NCBI GenBank assembly: GCA_012514315.1
Contig: JAAZAN010000031.1
Location: forward strand, 1 to 34,577
Direction of reading: 5' to 3'
Length of the DNA stretch: 34,577 bases
Source: Chloroflexota bacterium
Lineage (GTDB): Bacteria > Chloroflexota > Anaerolineae > B4-G1
This document shows positions 33,552 to 34,577 of the stretch, piece by piece. Position 1 is the stretch's first letter. The number at the start of each line of letters is the position of its first letter. Position numbers and translations under genes: made by a program. The notes beneath the pieces are model-generated. The model saw only the letters and a list, made by a program, of their open reading frames with translations, was not told the DNA's origin and did no database searches.

Positions 33552-34571
33552 ATGAGAGCAGGAATGGTGGGCCTTGCCGCGCTGTACTGGCCTGTGGCGA
33601 TTGGGAACGGTCTGAAATCCTCGGAAGGGGTTGAGTTCCTCGGCGCAGCCACGTTGGGAGAAAGCGAAGCAGCCATTCGCGGAACGCTGGGTATGTCGCC
33701 AGATGAATATGCTGGCAAGTACGGTGTGAACCTCTACGAGCAGGCCGAGCAGATGATCGAGGAAGAGCGTCTGGACACCGTCGTGCTGATCTCGCGTCAC
33801 AGCGAGCATGCCGTATGGGCGGAGCGCATGGCGCAGCTCGGCGTCGACATCTTCATCCCCAAGACCTTCGCTACGACATTGGAGGATGCAGAGCGAATCG
33901 TGAATGCCCAGAAGCGCTATGGCGTCAAGATTGCTGTCGGGCCGAGCGCGCGCTATCTACCCGCGATGCGGGCGGTGAAACAGGGGGTGGACGATGGCCT
34001 TATCGGCAAGCCCTTCGCACTGCGCATCTGCCACCACCACGGCACGATCGACGGATTCCACACGGAGGACTGGTATCGGGACCCGCGAGAGGGAGGCCCT
34101 GAGCTTTCCCTCGGTTGGTACGGCATCGATCTGATCCTTCATCTGATGCAGGACCAGGTAAGGCGCGTCGCTGCCGAATATGGCAACTTCACCACGCCCG
34201 ACAGCCCCTTTATGGACTGCGGTCGGATTACGCTGCGCATGGCTGGCGGGGGGATCGGGTCGTTCGATATGTATTTCTGCAATCGGATCCCGTACCCATC
34301 GTGGCAGTTGGAGATAGTCGGGCCGGGTGGTGTGATCACCATCCACCGGATCGGGAATGGCGCTCAGGACACCGTGGTGAGTATCGAGAACGAGGACGGG
34401 TACCGACAGGCGCCCCTGCCTACCGGCGGGCCTCACTGGGAGATCGCCTGGGTCGATGAGTTCAAAGAGGGGAGAGACCCGGAGGTGTCGGCCGAGGTGG
34501 CCGGGCTGATCACCAGGCTCTCGCTGGCGGCACGGGAATCCGCTCGACAAGGCTGCTCGATTGCGGTATAA
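33552..34571 (+). CDS. Gfo/Idh/MocA-family oxidoreductase, atypical motifs
   Basis: NAD(P)-dependent sugar oxidoreductase-like protein of 339 residues. The N-terminal Rossmann fold and the C-terminal alpha/beta domain (from about 125: IAVGPSARYLPAMRAVKQGVDDGLIGKPFALRI) follow the family order. Two hallmarks differ. The GxGxxG cofactor loop reads GLAALYWP, and the EKP motif is replaced by IPKTFA, keeping the lysine (Lys104) but not the glutamate. The active-site stretch GGPELSLGWYGIDLILHLM keeps Asp193 and His197. It may therefore use a different cofactor geometry or act as an isomerase, hydrolyase or binding protein. The ATG has GAGGAGGAC upstream. It follows the aminotransferase by 25 nt. 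Confidence 0.85.
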   Translation: MRAGMVGLAALYWPVAIGNGLKSSEGVEFLGAATLGESEAAIRGTLGMSPDEYAGKYGVNLYEQAEQMIEEERLDTVVLISRHSEHAVWAERMAQLGVDIFIPKTFATTLEDAERIVNAQKRYGVKIAVGPSARYLPAMRAVKQGVDDGLIGKPFALRICHHHGTIDGFHTEDWYRDPREGGPELSLGWYGIDLILHLMQDQVRRVAAEYGNFTTPDSPFMDCGRITLRMAGGGIGSFDMYFCNRIPYPSWQLEIVGPGGVITIHRIGNGAQDTVVSIENEDGYRQAPLPTGGPHWEIAWVDEFKEGRDPEVSAEVAGLITRLSLAARESARQGCSIAV

Positions 34572-34577
34572 CGGCCC

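Noticed and set aside
32132-33718. 528-codon open frame on the minus strand opposite the aminotransferase gene
   Set aside because: It is the antisense shadow of a clear PLP enzyme gene: low-complexity His/Arg/Val-rich translation, no family motif, no ribosome site.
1-34577. Mobile elements, phage genes or CRISPR arrays
   Set aside because: No transposase, integrase or phage protein and no regularly spaced long repeats were found; the only direct repeats are short (8-13 bases) and promoter-linked.

Overview
The window is a gene-dense stretch of bacterial chromosome (about 60% GC by eye). It holds roughly 25 protein genes, one of them cut by the left edge, and no rRNA, tRNA, CRISPR or insertion sequence that I can recognise. 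The gene content fits Chloroflexota (Anaerolineae-like) best: a single-chain glycyl-tRNA synthetase, pyruvate phosphate dikinase, an ECF-type sigma factor with a tiny overlapping partner gene, a hybrid histidine kinase with degenerate receivers, and many import systems for sugars and amino acids. This taxonomic guess is inference from gene content, not from a marker search.

Region 1 (1-8724, + strand) is a sugar-acid catabolic operon: NAD-dependent epimerase/dehydratase (partial), SDR dehydrogenase, a conserved TIM-barrel-like protein of unknown function, an IlvD/Edd dehydratase, an SAF-UxaA/GarD-type dehydratase and a small membrane-anchored protein. A 411-base gap follows, with a GC hairpin, five phased TATCCCAA repeats and a good promoter. 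Then comes an MFS transporter with the SLC45/GPH-like motif. Two different sugar-acid dehydratases in one operon, with no recognisable aldolase or kinase, make this an unassigned pathway.

Region 2 (8753-17768): ppdK (-) and a branched-chain amino-acid ABC operon (substrate-binding lipoprotein, LivH, LivM, LivG, LivF; +) diverge from back-to-back promoters whose -35 boxes lie two bases apart. Both have leaders over 200 nt, and the ppdK leader has nested inverted repeats. Perfect palindromic hairpins lie at both outer ends.

Region 3 (17792-24854, - strand) is housekeeping: fused glyQS, recO, glmU overlapping cdd, then an ECF sigma factor overlapping a 75-residue ORF. recO and glmU each have a readable promoter.

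Region 4 (25029-28485) is a signalling pair in tail-to-tail orientation whose coding regions overlap by 68 bp. One is a membrane hybrid histidine kinase carrying a pseudo-receiver plus a receiver lacking its lysine. The other is a response regulator with an N-terminal HTH, a degenerate kinase-like ATPase region and an intact receiver. The regulator gene diverges from the next operon across overlapping promoters and a 15-bp palindrome.

Region 5 (28710-34571, + strand) is a sugar ABC importer (Tat-type lipoprotein and two permeases, no ATPase gene) followed by a DegT-type PLP aminotransferase with an extra C-terminal domain and a Gfo/Idh/MocA-type oxidoreductase with atypical motifs. The last two resemble the NtdA/NtdC combination of kanosamine synthesis. 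Both ABC operons carry a strong stem-loop between the binding-protein gene and the first permease gene.
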